A DNA stretch of 64,000 bases from Rhodoferax antarcticus ANT.BR. GTDB lineage: Bacteria; Pseudomonadota; Gammaproteobacteria; Burkholderiales; Burkholderiaceae_C. Under the pieces are notes generated by a model that was not told where the DNA came from, made no database searches, and worked only from the letters and a program-made list of their open reading frames with translations. The position numbers were made by a program, and so were the translations under genes. Shown in pieces: positions 30,834-42,461 of this stretch (positions are counted from its first letter, which is position 1; each line of letters opens with the position of its first letter). The stretch spans positions 124,001 through 188,000 of the forward strand of contig NZ_MSYM01000001.1 of assembly GCF_001938565.1 (NCBI RefSeq), written 5' to 3'.

Positions 30834-31020
30834 TTGAAACTCCAGTTATATTGGAGAATGGATTATAAATGAAATTAGTGTAATCCAATTTTATATACGT
30901 ATTTAATTTAATATTTTTAGCTTATGAATTGATGCTGGCAAGCAGGCTGGAGCGCTTTGACCTCGGGCTACAGTCAACACAGGGCCAAGGTCTAAATAGA
31001 CTTTCTCCAGCCGAAAAATT

Positions 31021-31070
31021 TATATCAAATCAGCCTCTAGCCCTTACACCTAAAGCGCAAGTAGCTCTCT
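31021..31070 (-). repeat. Dispersed palindromic repeat, copy R7
   Basis: Minus-oriented copy (CAGCCTCTAGCCCTTACACC, then TAAAGCGCAAGTAGCTCTCT). It abuts the mutT stop (31069-31071). The 98 bp between it and the IS show no gene. Confidence 0.87.
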
Positions 31071-31542
31071 AAAACAGAGCATTTTTCCAGCCAATGTCAG
31101 CGGCCAACCACTGCAACACGGGAACAGTTCCGGGCAGGATGGGGCTTACCGTCACCGGGATGTGCTGCCAGGCAAAGCTTTGTGCTTCGCGCATTTGCAG
31201 TTCGCCCGACCAGTCCAGCACCTTACAAAAATGCAGCCGCACCAGCGCATGCGGGTAGTCCACCAGTTCTTCGCGCCAACGCTGAATCTGGCCGGTTTGG
31301 ATACCGAGTTCTTCATGCAGTTCTCGTGTTAACGCTTGTTCCACACTTTCACCGGGTTCAAACTTGCCACCGGGGAACTCCCAGTAACCGGCGTAGACCT
31401 TGTCGATGGGGCGTGAGGTGAGCAAGAAGTCGCCATTGGGCTGGATCAACACACCCACAGCCACGTCCACCACCGGGCGATCCGGGCCGCCCGCGCGCTC
31501 TTCGTGGGCGTCGGCAACCAGCGGGCTTTTGGGCTGCGTCAT
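31069..31542 (-). CDS. mutT: MutT-type Nudix hydrolase (8-oxo-dGTP diphosphatase)
   Basis: Cleanses the nucleotide pool of oxidised dGTP. 157 residues with the Nudix box (GGKFEPGESVEQALTRE then LHEELGI) and the flanking VAVGVLIQPNGDFLLTSRP and YAGYWEFPGG typical of MutT. The ATG at 31542 is chosen over a TTG three codons earlier. Order argJ, DUF815 ATPase, mutT on one strand suggests cotranscription. Confidence 0.9.
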   Translation of the reverse strand: MTQPKSPLVADAHEERAGGPDRPVVDVAVGVLIQPNGDFLLTSRPIDKVYAGYWEFPGGKFEPGESVEQALTRELHEELGIQTGQIQRWREELVDYPHALVRLHFCKVLDWSGELQMREAQSFAWQHIPVTVSPILPGTVPVLQWLAADIGWKNALF

Positions 31543-31614
31543 GAGGACCAACCTGTCAGGAAGTCAGAAAAATTTGTCATCAGATACGTCAGGAATTGGT
31601 GCTGGCTGCCAGGC

Positions 31615-32502
31615 TTACACCGCATCTGACGCGTCCGCATGCCGCCCGGCATAGTCGCGCGCAAACTGGTAGGCCACGCGGCCGCTGCGCGCGCCGCGCT
31701 CCAGCGCCCACACCAGCGCCTGCGGACGGGCGGCTTCAATGCTGCTGGCGCTGACGCCGAACGAGCTGAGCCACTGCGCCACGATGGCCAGGTATTCGTC
31801 TTGGCTGAACGAGTAAAAGCTCACCCACAGGCCAAAGCGCTCGGACAGCGAAATTTTTTCCTCCACCACCTCACCCGGATGCACCTCGCCATCAGGCGTG
31901 TGGGTGTAGCTCAGGTTGTCTTTCATGTGCTCGGGCAGCAGGTGGCGGCGGTTGCTGGTGGCGTAGATCAGCACATTGGGCGTGGTGGCGGCCACCGATC
32001 CGTCCAGAATCGACTTGAGCGCTTTGTAGCCTGGCTCGCCGTCTTCAAAGCTGAGGTCGTCACAAAAGACGATGAATTTCTCGGGCCGGTCGGACACCAG
32101 GTCAACAATGTCAGGCAAGTCCACCAAGTCAGCTTTGTCAACTTCAATCAACCGCAGGCCCAGGTGCGCGTATTCGTGCAGGCAGGCGCGGATCAGGCTG
32201 GACTTGCCGGTGCCGCGGGCACCGGTGAGCAGCACGTTATTGGCCAGGTCACCGCGCACAAACTGCAAGGTGTTGCGCTGGATCTTGTCTTTTTGCGGCT
32301 CGATTTCTTTCAGGTCGCTCAGGGTCATGGCGCCAATATGGCGCACAGGCTCAAGACTGCTGCGCCCGGCGCTACGTTTACGGTAGCGGTAGGCATGGGA
32401 AGCTTGCCAGTCCGGCTGCGCCAGGGGCTGCGGCAGCACCGCCTCGATGCGGCTGATGAGTTGCTCAGCACGCGCCAGCAGGTGGTCAAAGCGCTCACTC
32501 AT
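31615..32502 (-). CDS. DUF815-family AAA ATPase
   Basis: A 295-residue P-loop ATPase with Walker [21 protein letters not shown] near 92-111, Walker B-like [20 protein letters not shown], sensor motif [15 protein letters not shown], and an arginine-rich C-terminal lid. The family is widespread in proteobacteria; its substrate is not known. It overlaps argJ by 4 nt. Confidence 0.85.
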   Translation of the reverse strand: MSERFDHLLARAEQLISRIEAVLPQPLAQPDWQASHAYRYRKRSAGRSSLEPVRHIGAMTLSDLKEIEPQKDKIQRNTLQFVRGDLANNVLLTGARGTGKSSLIRACLHEYAHLGLRLIEVDKADLVDLPDIVDLVSDRPEKFIVFCDDLSFEDGEPGYKALKSILDGSVAATTPNVLIYATSNRRHLLPEHMKDNLSYTHTPDGEVHPGEVVEEKISLSERFGLWVSFYSFSQDEYLAIVAQWLSSFGVSASSIEAARPQALVWALERGARSGRVAYQFARDYAGRHADASDAV

Positions 32503-33728
32503 GAGCGGTAGTCGGCGTTGATGGTGACGTATTCGTGGCTCAGGTCACAGGTCCAGACGGTGTCTGCCGCGGTGCCACGGCCCAGCAGCACGCGCACGGT
32601 GATCTCGCTTTGCTTCATCACGCGCTGGCCGTCTTCTTCGCGGTAGGCGGGGTTGCGGCCACCTTTGACGGCCACATGCACGTCATCCAGGTACAGATCA
32701 ATGCCGGTCTGGTCCAGGTCAGCAATGCCTGCGTAGCCTACCGCCGCCAAAATGCGGCCCAAGTTGGGGTCGCTGGCAAAGAAGGCGGTTTTGACCAGCG
32801 GCGAGTGGGCAATGGCGTAGGCCACCTGGCGGCATTCAGCTTGTGTTTGACCGCCTTCGACCTTGATTGTTATAAATTTAGTAGCACCTTCCCCGTCACG
32901 CACAATGGCTTGAGCCAGTTTTTGTGCCACACCCAGCATGGCGGCTTTGAGGGCCTGACCAGCGGGGTTGCCGAACGAGTCGATCGCTTTGTGCGCTGCT
33001 TTGTTGGTGGCTATCACCACAAACGAGTCGTTGGTGGAGGTGTCGCCATCCACGGTGACGCGGTTGAACGAGCCTTCAGTCAACTCGGTGGCCAGCTGTT
33101 TCATCAGGGCCGGGGCCACGCAGGCATCGGTAGCCATAAAGCCCAGCATGGTCGCCATGTTGGGGCGGATCATGCCTGCGCCCTTGCTGATGCCGGTGAT
33201 GCTGACCAGCACGCCGTCCACCAGCACCTGCGCGCCAAAGGCTTTGGGCGCGGTGTCGGTGGTCATGATGGCCTCGGCGGCGCGCAGCCAGTTGTCCGCT
33301 TTGGCGTCGGCAATGGCGGCGTCCAAGCCAGCCTCAATGCGTTCCACCGGCAAGGTTTCCATGATCACACCGGTGGAAAATGGCAACACCTGCTGCGCAG
33401 TAATGCCCAGCCGGGCCGCCAGCGCGGTGCAGGTTTGCTGGGCGCGGGCCAGGCCGTCAGCGCCGGTGCCCGCATTGGCGTTGCCAGTGTTGATGACCAT
33501 CGCGCGAATGCCTTGGCCGCCGTCCAGATGCTCTCGGCAAATCTGCACCGGCGCCGCGCAGAAGCGGTTTTGCGTGAACACGCCAGAGACCGAGGCGCCT
33601 GCGTCGATCAGCACCACCGTCAAATCCTTGCGGTTGGCCTTGCGGATACCAGCCTCGGTGATGCCGATGGCGACACCGGCTATGGCGTAGAGTTCAGCGG
33701 GGTTGGGAGCGGGCAGATTCACGGGCAT
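32499..33728 (-). CDS. argJ: Bifunctional glutamate N-acetyltransferase/amino-acid acetyltransferase
   Basis: Recycles the acetyl group in arginine synthesis by transferring it from N-acetylornithine to glutamate. 409 residues. It shows [12 protein letters not shown] and the self-cleavage site in [13 protein letters not shown] (cut between Ala and Thr to expose the nucleophile), [20 protein letters not shown], and the C-terminal [17 protein letters not shown]. The start matches the family N-terminus. Confidence 0.95.
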   Translation of the reverse strand: MPVNLPAPNPAELYAIAGVAIGITEAGIRKANRKDLTVVLIDAGASVSGVFTQNRFCAAPVQICREHLDGGQGIRAMVINTGNANAGTGADGLARAQQTCTALAARLGITAQQVLPFSTGVIMETLPVERIEAGLDAAIADAKADNWLRAAEAIMTTDTAPKAFGAQVLVDGVLVSITGISKGAGMIRPNMATMLGFMATDACVAPALMKQLATELTEGSFNRVTVDGDTSTNDSFVVIATNKAAHKAIDSFGNPAGQALKAAMLGVAQKLAQAIVRDGEGATKFITIKVEGGQTQAECRQVAYAIAHSPLVKTAFFASDPNLGRILAAVGYAGIADLDQTGIDLYLDDVHVAVKGGRNPAYREEDGQRVMKQSEITVRVLLGRGTAADTVWTCDLSHEYVTINADYRS

Positions 33729-33771
33729 GGTGGTCTTTCAAACATCAAACAATTCAGGGGCCAGATGAACG

Positions 33772-33794
33772 AAATCGGGCGCAAGGCCCGATTT
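33772..33794 (-). terminator. Hairpin between secA and argJ
   Basis: A perfect 9-bp stem (AAATCGGGC, GCAAG loop, GCCCGATTT) 20 bp beyond the secA stop. Neither side has a full U run on the minus strand (ATTTCGTTC); on the plus strand ATTTTCATGGTTTTTT follows. Probably the secA terminator. Confidence 0.6.
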
Positions 33795-33813
33795 TCATGG
33801 TTTTTTGATAGTG

Positions 33814-36558
<2,745 letters not shown>

Positions 36559-36915
36559 GAATGCAATGCACAGCTAGTTTGCCGGACAGGGCAAACCAGA
36601 TATGCCGTCCTATATTACGATCTGACTGAAATAAGGATAAACAGCACCGGCACAAGTGCCAGGCGCCACAACCTTTTAGAAAACAACTTGGCGGATTTTA
36701 CCTGCCCAAAGATGGGAAGGACGAAACCCCTACCGCACAGCGCCGGGCATCGCCAATGGCGCAGCTTTTAGGAATACCCAGTGTGGTTAAGATCAGCAGG
36801 ACGGCGCCTAGCTACATCTGTGCCGCCCGCCAAATACCCGAGAGGTTGACCATGTGCGCCCCGCCAAGCTCGACATCCGTGGCGATCAATTGCATCTGTT
36901 ACGCCATTCAAGCGC
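36559..36915. other. Divergent intergenic region between secA and dciA
   Basis: 357 bp without a supportable gene. It should contain the divergent promoters of secA and dciA, but no pair of boxes stands out. The only structure seen is the TTTGCC/GGCAAA dyad near the secA start. Confidence 0.5.
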
Positions 36916-37224
36916 ATGAAACCCCGACATCAGCATCAGTTTAGCCTGCTACAGGCCAGCGAAAACAACCCAAGCCTGGCGCAATTGATGGCCCGTCAAA
37001 AGGCGTCGTCAGTCAGATTGCAGGCCATTGAGGGACTGATCCCGCCGATGCTGCGCCCCTTGGTCAAGGGCGGGCCTTTTGAGGACGGGGCGTGGTGCCT
37101 GATGCTCTCCAACAACACAACGGCTGCAAAGATGCGCCAGCTGTTGCCAATCTTCGAGGAGAAACTGAGGGCCTGCGGCCTTGAGGTTAAATCCATTCGG
37201 CTCAAGGTGAACCGACAAATTTAA
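36916..37224 (+). CDS. DciA-like DUF721 protein
   Basis: 102 residues with a KH-like DUF721 domain (GLIPPMLRPLVKGGPFEDGA, then WCLMLSNNTTAAKMRQLLP). DUF721 proteins (DciA) load or interact with the replicative helicase DnaB in bacteria lacking DnaC. It sits divergently from secA, with a tRNA gene 1 bp beyond its stop on the opposite strand. Assignment is by domain pattern only. Confidence 0.75.
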   Translation: MKPRHQHQFSLLQASENNPSLAQLMARQKASSVRLQAIEGLIPPMLRPLVKGGPFEDGAWCLMLSNNTTAAKMRQLLPIFEEKLRACGLEVKSIRLKVNRQI

Positions 37225-37225
37225 G

Positions 37226-37301
37226 TGGTGCCGATTATCGGATTCGAACTGATGACCTACCGCTTACAAGGCGGTTGCTCTACCAACTGAGCTAAATCGG
37301 C
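37226..37301 (-). tRNA. tRNA-Thr, anticodon TGT
   Basis: A 76-nt cloverleaf on the minus strand. The acceptor GCCGATT pairs with AATCGGC, followed by discriminator A and encoded CCA. The D arm is GCTC...GAGC, the anticodon stem ACCGC/GCGGT with loop CTTGTAA, and the T loop TTCGAAT. Sequence is close to E. coli tRNA-Thr(UGU). No integrase or attachment repeat is next to it. Confidence 0.96.
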
Positions 37302-37354
37302 ACGAATGGAATTTTACACGAGCGAGGGTGGCGCTTCTTGCTGCCAAAGAACCG

Positions 37355-37762
37355 CTATTTGATACGTTTGAGTGCGGGACGGGCTCCGGCGGCAGGTTTC
37401 GGCGGGTCAGTCTCTGGCGCGGGCGCTGACTTGCTGATCTGAGGAAACGCCATACCTTGCCTATTTTCGCGGGCAAACACGGCGGTCACCTGATCAACAG
37501 GCACCATGATGTCGCGAACTGCACCTGAAAAACGTGCCTTGAAGGAGATGTAATCATTGCCCAGTTGCAAACCTGTGGTTGCCGTTAGGCCCACGTTAAG
37601 AACGATTTCGCCATCTTTGACATATTCGAGCGGAACCTGAACCGAGCGATCCACCAACACGGTGATGTGTGGTGTGTAGCCGTTGTCACAGCACCACTCA
37701 TGGATTGCCCGAATCAGATAAGGGCGGGTGGAGGTGGATTCGGTGTCTTGATTCGCACTCAT
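37355..37762 (-). CDS. sspB: ClpXP specificity-enhancing factor SspB
   Basis: An adaptor that tethers ssrA-tagged peptides to ClpXP. 135 residues: a folded SspB domain (RPYLIRAIHEWCCDNGYTPH, then VLNVGLTATTGLQLGNDYIS), a Pro/Ala-rich flexible linker and a basic C-terminal tail (PALKRIK) where the ClpX-binding motif normally lies. It follows sspA by 7 bp in the conserved sspA-sspB pair. Confidence 0.94.
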   Translation of the reverse strand: MSANQDTESTSTRPYLIRAIHEWCCDNGYTPHITVLVDRSVQVPLEYVKDGEIVLNVGLTATTGLQLGNDYISFKARFSGAVRDIMVPVDQVTAVFARENRQGMAFPQISKSAPAPETDPPKPAAGARPALKRIK

Positions 37763-37769
37763 CGGCCAC

Positions 37770-38381
37770 CTATTTGCGCATGACTTTTTCGGAAGGGGTC
37801 AGCGCTTCAATGTAGGCGGGGCGCGAAAAAATGCGCTCTGCATACTTGAGCAATGGGGCCGCATTCTTGCTCAGTTCAATGCCGTAGTAGTCCAGACGCC
37901 ACAGCAACGGCGCAATAGCCACATCGAGCATAGAGAAACCATCACCCAGCATGAATTTGTTCTTGAGGAAAACTGGCGCCAACTGCGTCAGTCGGTCACG
38001 AATGTGCGCACGGGCTTTCTCCAACGCTTTTTCGTTGGCTTTCGCTGTACGCGATTCGAGCGTTGACACATGCGTGAACAACTCTTTTTCAAAATTCAAA
38101 AGGAACAGCCTGACGCGTGCTCGGTCAACCGGATCCCCGGGCATGAGTTGAGGATGTGGAAAGCGCTCGTCAATATACTCATTGATGATGTTGGACTCAT
38201 ACAAAATAAGGTCACGCTCCACCAGGATCGGTACCTGGCCATACGGATTCATGACATTGATATCCTCCGGCTTGTTGTATAGATCAACGTCGCGAATTTC
38301 AAAGTCCATGCCTTTTTCAAAAAGCACGAAACGGCAACGATGTGAGTAGGGACAAGTCGTACCCGAATAAAGCACCATCAT
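37770..38381 (-). CDS. sspA: Stringent starvation protein A (glutathione S-transferase fold)
   Basis: An RNA-polymerase-associated regulator of the starvation response. 203 residues with the thioredoxin-like N-terminal domain (YSGTTCPYSHRCRFVLFEKG, NPYGQVPILVERDLIL and ESNIINEYIDERFPHPQLMP) and a helical C-terminal domain. The frame is open further upstream, but the ATG at 38381 has AGGAG 8 nt before it. That Shine-Dalgarno lies directly after the U run of the petC terminator. Confidence 0.94.
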   Translation of the reverse strand: MMVLYSGTTCPYSHRCRFVLFEKGMDFEIRDVDLYNKPEDINVMNPYGQVPILVERDLILYESNIINEYIDERFPHPQLMPGDPVDRARVRLFLLNFEKELFTHVSTLESRTAKANEKALEKARAHIRDRLTQLAPVFLKNKFMLGDGFSMLDVAIAPLLWRLDYYGIELSKNAAPLLKYAERIFSRPAYIEALTPSEKVMRK

Positions 38382-38393
38382 GGTGGAAGCTCC

Positions 38394-38434
38394 TAAAAAA
38401 TAAAAGAGCGGGGCGCACAAAGCAACCCCACTCT
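38394..38434 (-). terminator. Rho-independent terminator of the petABC operon
   Basis: Minus strand: AGAGTGGGG, 12-nt loop, CCCCGCTCT (9-bp stem with one T-G pair), followed by TTTTATTTTTT. It lies between the petC stop and the sspA start, so sspA probably has its own promoter or depends on read-through. Confidence 0.85.
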
Positions 38435-38483
38435 GAATCATTGGGTTCGGCTAGCTTGCCGATCCGATGGCCACGAAAACCAA

Positions 38484-39254
38484 TTATTTAATGTCTTTCC
38501 AGTACGACTTATTCAAACGCCAGGCAACCACTATGAAGCCAGCCAGAAAAATCAGCACATAAATACCCATGGTTTTACGCTGGCTTTGAACTGGTTCGCC
38601 CATCCATTGCAAATAGTTCACGAGGTCGCCAACCATCTGGTCAAACTGCTCGGGATTCATGCTCCCCGGCGTCATCTGCTCAAACCCCTTGAAATGATGG
38701 CTCTTGTTACCGTCAACGATAACTTCTTCAAACACGGCTTTGTGGTCGCCTTGTTGTTCCCAGAACACGTTCGGCATACCAGTATTGAGAAAGACACTGT
38801 TGTTGTAACCTGTTGGGCTCGTAGGGTCACGATAGAAACTGCGCAAGTAGGTATACAGGTAATCGGCACCGCTGCCGTTGGCACCCGCGCGGGACCGTGC
38901 GATCACTGAGAGATCAGGCGGTGCAACACCAAACCAAGTCTTTCCCTCTTTCGGTGAGATGACTGAGCGCATGGTGTCACCCACCTTCGCATCAGTGTTC
39001 ACAATCTCAGATTTGATTTGGTCGAGCGTGAAGCCGATGTCCTCCAAACGGTTGTAGCGCATGTATTCAGCGCCGTGACATCCTAAGCAATAGGCCGAAA
39101 ACGTTTTGGCACCGTTTTGCAGCGCGGCCATATCGGTTATTTTGTTGGGCGCTTTGTCCCAAGCGACACCGCCTTCTGAGGCATATACAGAACCTACCAA
39201 GCTCATGGCGATTGCCAAGCCAGCCGTTATTTTTTTGATCATGTTTGTTTTCAT
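38484..39254 (-). CDS. petC: Ubiquinol-cytochrome c reductase, cytochrome c1 subunit
   Basis: Haem-c subunit of the bc1 complex passing electrons to soluble cytochrome c. 256 residues: a signal peptide (KKITAGLAIAMSLVGSVYAS), haem motif CLGCH (FSAYCLGCHGAEYMRYNRL), the GVAPPDLSVIARSRAG segment, and one C-terminal anchor helix (MGIYVLIFLAGFIVVAWRL). The long open frame upstream overlaps petB and was rejected in favour of the ATG at 39254, which has GGAG 7 nt before it. Confidence 0.96.
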   Translation of the reverse strand: MKTNMIKKITAGLAIAMSLVGSVYASEGGVAWDKAPNKITDMAALQNGAKTFSAYCLGCHGAEYMRYNRLEDIGFTLDQIKSEIVNTDAKVGDTMRSVISPKEGKTWFGVAPPDLSVIARSRAGANGSGADYLYTYLRSFYRDPTSPTGYNNSVFLNTGMPNVFWEQQGDHKAVFEEVIVDGNKSHHFKGFEQMTPGSMNPEQFDQMVGDLVNYLQWMGEPVQSQRKTMGIYVLIFLAGFIVVAWRLNKSYWKDIK

Positions 39255-39268
39255 GGCAAATCTCCGTA

Positions 39269-40669
39269 TCAATGGCCTGTGTAAACAACACGCGCGGGCA
39301 CCGGTTTGAACGTACCGATACGGCTCCACCAGGGCATCAGTAGGAAAAAGAAAAAGTAAAACATCGTGCCGATCTGCGACAAGAGGTTGAACAGGTCGGT
39401 GGGCGCCAACATACCGAGATATCCCAGCAACAGGAAGTCGAGCACGAACAGAGCGTACATATATTTGTGCCATGTCGGGCGATAACGGATCGACTTGGCT
39501 TCACTGTTATCCAGCCAAGGCAAGAAAAACAGAATCACCACCCCGCCGCCCATGGCCACAACACCCCAGAATTTGGCTTCGATCAGCAGCAAAAGCGCGA
39601 TGAGTACCACCGTGCCGCCAGCCACCACCAGCCTGAACAGAGTAGGCATCTTGCCCTTCCAAGCCAGCAAGGCGCCGCCGATGGCCACACTGGCTGTCAA
39701 CACGTACATGAAGTCAGCAGTCACCGCACGCAACATGGAATAGAACGGTGTGAAGTACCAAACAGGCGCAATGTGCGCTGGCGTCACCAGCGGGTTCGCT
39801 GGGATGAAGTTGTTGTACTCAATGAAGTAACCGCCCATTTCAGGTGCGAAGAAAATGATCGCAGAGAAAACAAAGAGGAACACGCTGACACCAAAAATGT
39901 CATGCACCGTGTAATACGGATGGAACGGAATGCCGTCCAGCGGAATACCCTTGGCATCCTTGATGTTCTTGATTTCCACGCCATCAGGATTGTTCGAGCC
40001 AACCTCATGTAGCGCAATGATGTGCGCCACCACCAGGCCCAACAGCACCAGTGGCACCGCAATCACGTGGAAGCTGAAGAAGCGGTTCAGGGTTGCGTCA
40101 CCGACGACAAAGTCACCGCGAATCAACAGGGCCAGATCGGGGCCAATGAACGGAATGGCAGAGAACAGGTTAACGATCACCTGGGCACCCCAGTAGCTCA
40201 TCTGACCCCATGGCAGCAGGTAACCCATGAAAGCCTCAGCCATCAGCGCCAAGAAAATACCGCAGCCAAACAGCCATATCAATTCACGCGGTTTGCGGTA
40301 GCTGCCGTACATCAGGCCACGGAACATGTGCAGGTAAACCACGACAAAAAAAGCCGAGGCGCCTGTTGAATGCATGTAGCGGATCAACCAACCCCAGGGC
40401 ACATCGCGCATGATGTATTCCACTGAGCCGAACGCCAGCGCTGCATCAGGCTTGTAATGCATTGTCAAAAAAATACCGGTGACGATCTGAATAACAAACA
40501 CCAGCAACGACAGCGAACCGAAGATGTACCAAACGTTAAAGTTTTTCGGTGCGTAATACTCACTCATGTGCTCTTTAAAGAGCTTGGTCAAGGGGAGCCG
40601 GTTGTCAATCCAGTTCATCGTCTTGGCCGTCACGGAAGCATTTGGGGAGATTTCTTGAAATTCTGCCAT
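39269..40669 (-). CDS. petB: Ubiquinol-cytochrome c reductase, cytochrome b subunit
   Basis: Membrane subunit with two b haems and the quinone sites. 466 residues and eight helices. Recognisable parts are [20 protein letters not shown] and [20 protein letters not shown] (haem-ligating His pairs), [20 protein letters not shown], the Qo-site PxxW region [18 protein letters not shown], and a C-terminal extension typical of proteobacterial cytochrome b. It sits between petA (11 bp) and petC (14 bp). Confidence 0.97.
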   Translation of the reverse strand: MAEFQEISPNASVTAKTMNWIDNRLPLTKLFKEHMSEYYAPKNFNVWYIFGSLSLLVFVIQIVTGIFLTMHYKPDAALAFGSVEYIMRDVPWGWLIRYMHSTGASAFFVVVYLHMFRGLMYGSYRKPRELIWLFGCGIFLALMAEAFMGYLLPWGQMSYWGAQVIVNLFSAIPFIGPDLALLIRGDFVVGDATLNRFFSFHVIAVPLVLLGLVVAHIIALHEVGSNNPDGVEIKNIKDAKGIPLDGIPFHPYYTVHDIFGVSVFLFVFSAIIFFAPEMGGYFIEYNNFIPANPLVTPAHIAPVWYFTPFYSMLRAVTADFMYVLTASVAIGGALLAWKGKMPTLFRLVVAGGTVVLIALLLLIEAKFWGVVAMGGGVVILFFLPWLDNSEAKSIRYRPTWHKYMYALFVLDFLLLGYLGMLAPTDLFNLLSQIGTMFYFFFFLLMPWWSRIGTFKPVPARVVYTGH

Positions 40670-40680
40670 GTTATTAATCC

Positions 40681-41289
40681 TTAGGCTTTCTTGTCTTCAC
40701 CAATCAGCAGCTTGGCATCTGACAGGTACACGTGCGGTGGTATTTCCAAGTTCGTCGGGGCTGGCTTATTTTTGAAAACCCTCCCAGCCAAGTCAAATGT
40801 AGATCCGTGGCAGGGGCAAAAGAACCCACCGAGCCAGTCGTCCGGCAGCGAGGGCTGAGCGCCAGTTGCAAACTTGTCTGACGGAGAGCAGCCAAGGTGC
40901 GTGCAAATGCCAATAGCCACCAGATATTCAGGATTGATCGAGCGCGTGGGGTTTTGCGCATAGGCTGGCTGCTGGCTAGACACTTTGGATTGCGGATCCA
41001 CCAACTGAGGATCATTCTTGGCCAAATCGGCCAGCATTTCTGGCGTGCGGCGCACGATCCAGACAGGGTTGCCGCGCCACTCCACCGTCATTTTTTCGCC
41101 CGGCTTCAACCCGGAGATATCTGCCTCGACCGCAGCACCAGCAGCTTTGGCTCTTTCCGAGGGTTGAAACGAAGCAACAAAAGGGATCACTAGGGCCGCG
41201 GTGCCCAGAGCCCCAACTGCGCTGGAGGCAATCAGCCATGTTCGTTTTTCGGCATCTACCAAACCGGTTTTGACAACAGATTCACTCAT
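40681..41289 (-). CDS. petA: Ubiquinol-cytochrome c reductase, Rieske iron-sulfur subunit
   Basis: Carries the [2Fe-2S] cluster of the bc1 complex. About 202 residues: a Tat-like N-terminus and anchor helix ([20 protein letters not shown]) and the cluster ligands in CTHLGCSP and [16 protein letters not shown]. The ATG at 41289 is preferred because AAGGA is 5 nt upstream; two alternative starts lie just before it. First gene of petABC. Confidence 0.96.
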   Translation of the reverse strand: MSESVVKTGLVDAEKRTWLIASSAVGALGTAALVIPFVASFQPSERAKAAGAAVEADISGLKPGEKMTVEWRGNPVWIVRRTPEMLADLAKNDPQLVDPQSKVSSQQPAYAQNPTRSINPEYLVAIGICTHLGCSPSDKFATGAQPSLPDDWLGGFFCPCHGSTFDLAGRVFKNKPAPTNLEIPPHVYLSDAKLLIGEDKKA

Positions 41290-41350
41290 GGGCATCCTTG
41301 ATGATAAAAACCACACCTAATCAAAGGAAAGCATTGTAACTTAGCCACTT

Positions 41351-42454
41351 TTATCCAAGGCCCGCGCTCGGGTAACGGTGACTTTTGTCACGTTGACTTG
41401 ACAGAAGCCTCGCCATGCGCACCGCTTCTATCAGGCTGGACGCGTCGGCCCGGCCTGTTCCGGCCATATCAAAGGCGGTGCCATGGTCCGGGCTGGTACG
41501 CACCAGCGGCAAACCCAAGGTGACATTGACCCCTTTTTCAACACCCAAATACTTCACAGGAATCAGGCCTTGGTCATGGTACATGGCCAGCACCACATCG
41601 AATTCGCCGGAGTGTTCACCTGTGGCCCGCGCGCGCATAAAGATAGTGTCAGGAGCCTGGGGGTCGCTCGCCGACACCCCTTGCTGCCGGGCTAACGCCA
41701 CTGCAGGGGCAATGATGTCGCCTTCTTCCGTGCCAAACAACCCGCCCTCTCCCGCATGCGGATTGAGACCCGCCACGCCAATGCGCGGCACACGGCCCAG
41801 CAGCGCTTTCAGGGCGTTGTGGGTGATCAACAGGCTTTGCAAGACATTCTCGAACGTCACCGCCGCCAAGGCGTCGCGCATCGACAAGTGAATACTGACG
41901 AGCACCACCCGTAATTCGTCGTTGGCCAGCATCATGCGTACTGGGCATTGGCTGATCGTTAGCCCCTGATGCGCTGCCGCCAACGACTGCAACAGTTCGG
42001 TGTGCCCTGGAAAAGCCACATACGGTGCACCTGCCAGCGACAAAGCCGCTTTGTTCAGCGGTGCTGTGACCAGCCCAGCCACGTCGCCACGCAATGCCGC
42101 ATTGGCCGCCCAAACCACACAATCACCGGCCATCTGACCGGCATGTGCGCTGATCTGGCCGAAAGGCGGAGGTGGCAGCGCGCTGGCAGGTGAATCCACC
42201 TGCCATACCGGCACACACCGCGGCGGGCATTGCAGGGCCTCTTGCACGTCTGACAACTGCAGCACGGGCATCACCACTGCGCCCGTAGCAACCACCTGGG
42301 CGGCACGCCGCAGGGTCGCTACATCGCCGGCCACAAAGCAGCCACGCAATTGATCCGGCGCGTCACGGAACGCCTTAACGATGATTTCCGGGCCAATACC
42401 GGCCGAATCCCCTTGGGTGATGGCAAGCGGTTGCAGGGCAGCAGATTCAGTCAT
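41351..42454 (-). CDS. pdxA: 4-hydroxythreonine-4-phosphate dehydrogenase
   Basis: Acts in the DXP-dependent pathway to pyridoxal 5'-phosphate. 367 residues with PLAITQGDSAGIGPEIIVK, LVTAPLNKAALSLAG, FPGHTELL, GLNPHAGEGGLFGTEE and AMYHDQGLIPVKYLG, covering the metal-binding His residues. The ATG at 42454 is chosen because upstream codons overlap the Nif3 gene. It is 7 bp downstream of that gene. Confidence 0.95.
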   Translation of the reverse strand: MTESAALQPLAITQGDSAGIGPEIIVKAFRDAPDQLRGCFVAGDVATLRRAAQVVATGAVVMPVLQLSDVQEALQCPPRCVPVWQVDSPASALPPPPFGQISAHAGQMAGDCVVWAANAALRGDVAGLVTAPLNKAALSLAGAPYVAFPGHTELLQSLAAAHQGLTISQCPVRMMLANDELRVVLVSIHLSMRDALAAVTFENVLQSLLITHNALKALLGRVPRIGVAGLNPHAGEGGLFGTEEGDIIAPAVALARQQGVSASDPQAPDTIFMRARATGEHSGEFDVVLAMYHDQGLIPVKYLGVEKGVNVTLGLPLVRTSPDHGTAFDMAGTGRADASSLIEAVRMARLLSSQRDKSHRYPSAGLG

Positions 42455-42461
42455 GGTGTGC

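Larger units (their letters stand above)
29812..30922 (-). mobile_element. IS630-family insertion sequence, copy 2
   Basis: 1111 bp, flanked by TA at 29810-29811 and 30923-30924, with the same inverted termini as copy 1 (AGTTATTAATATT on the left, AATATTTTTAGCT on the right). It is nearly identical to the element at 13085-14195 apart from scattered point differences, and has the same three-frame transposase. The left TA overlaps the start codon of the 540-residue exported protein gene. Confidence 0.93.

Noticed and set aside
37226-37301. tRNA-Thr as an attachment site for a genomic island
   Set aside because: Both sides hold conserved genes (dciA, sspB), no integrase is near, and no direct repeat of the tRNA end was seen.
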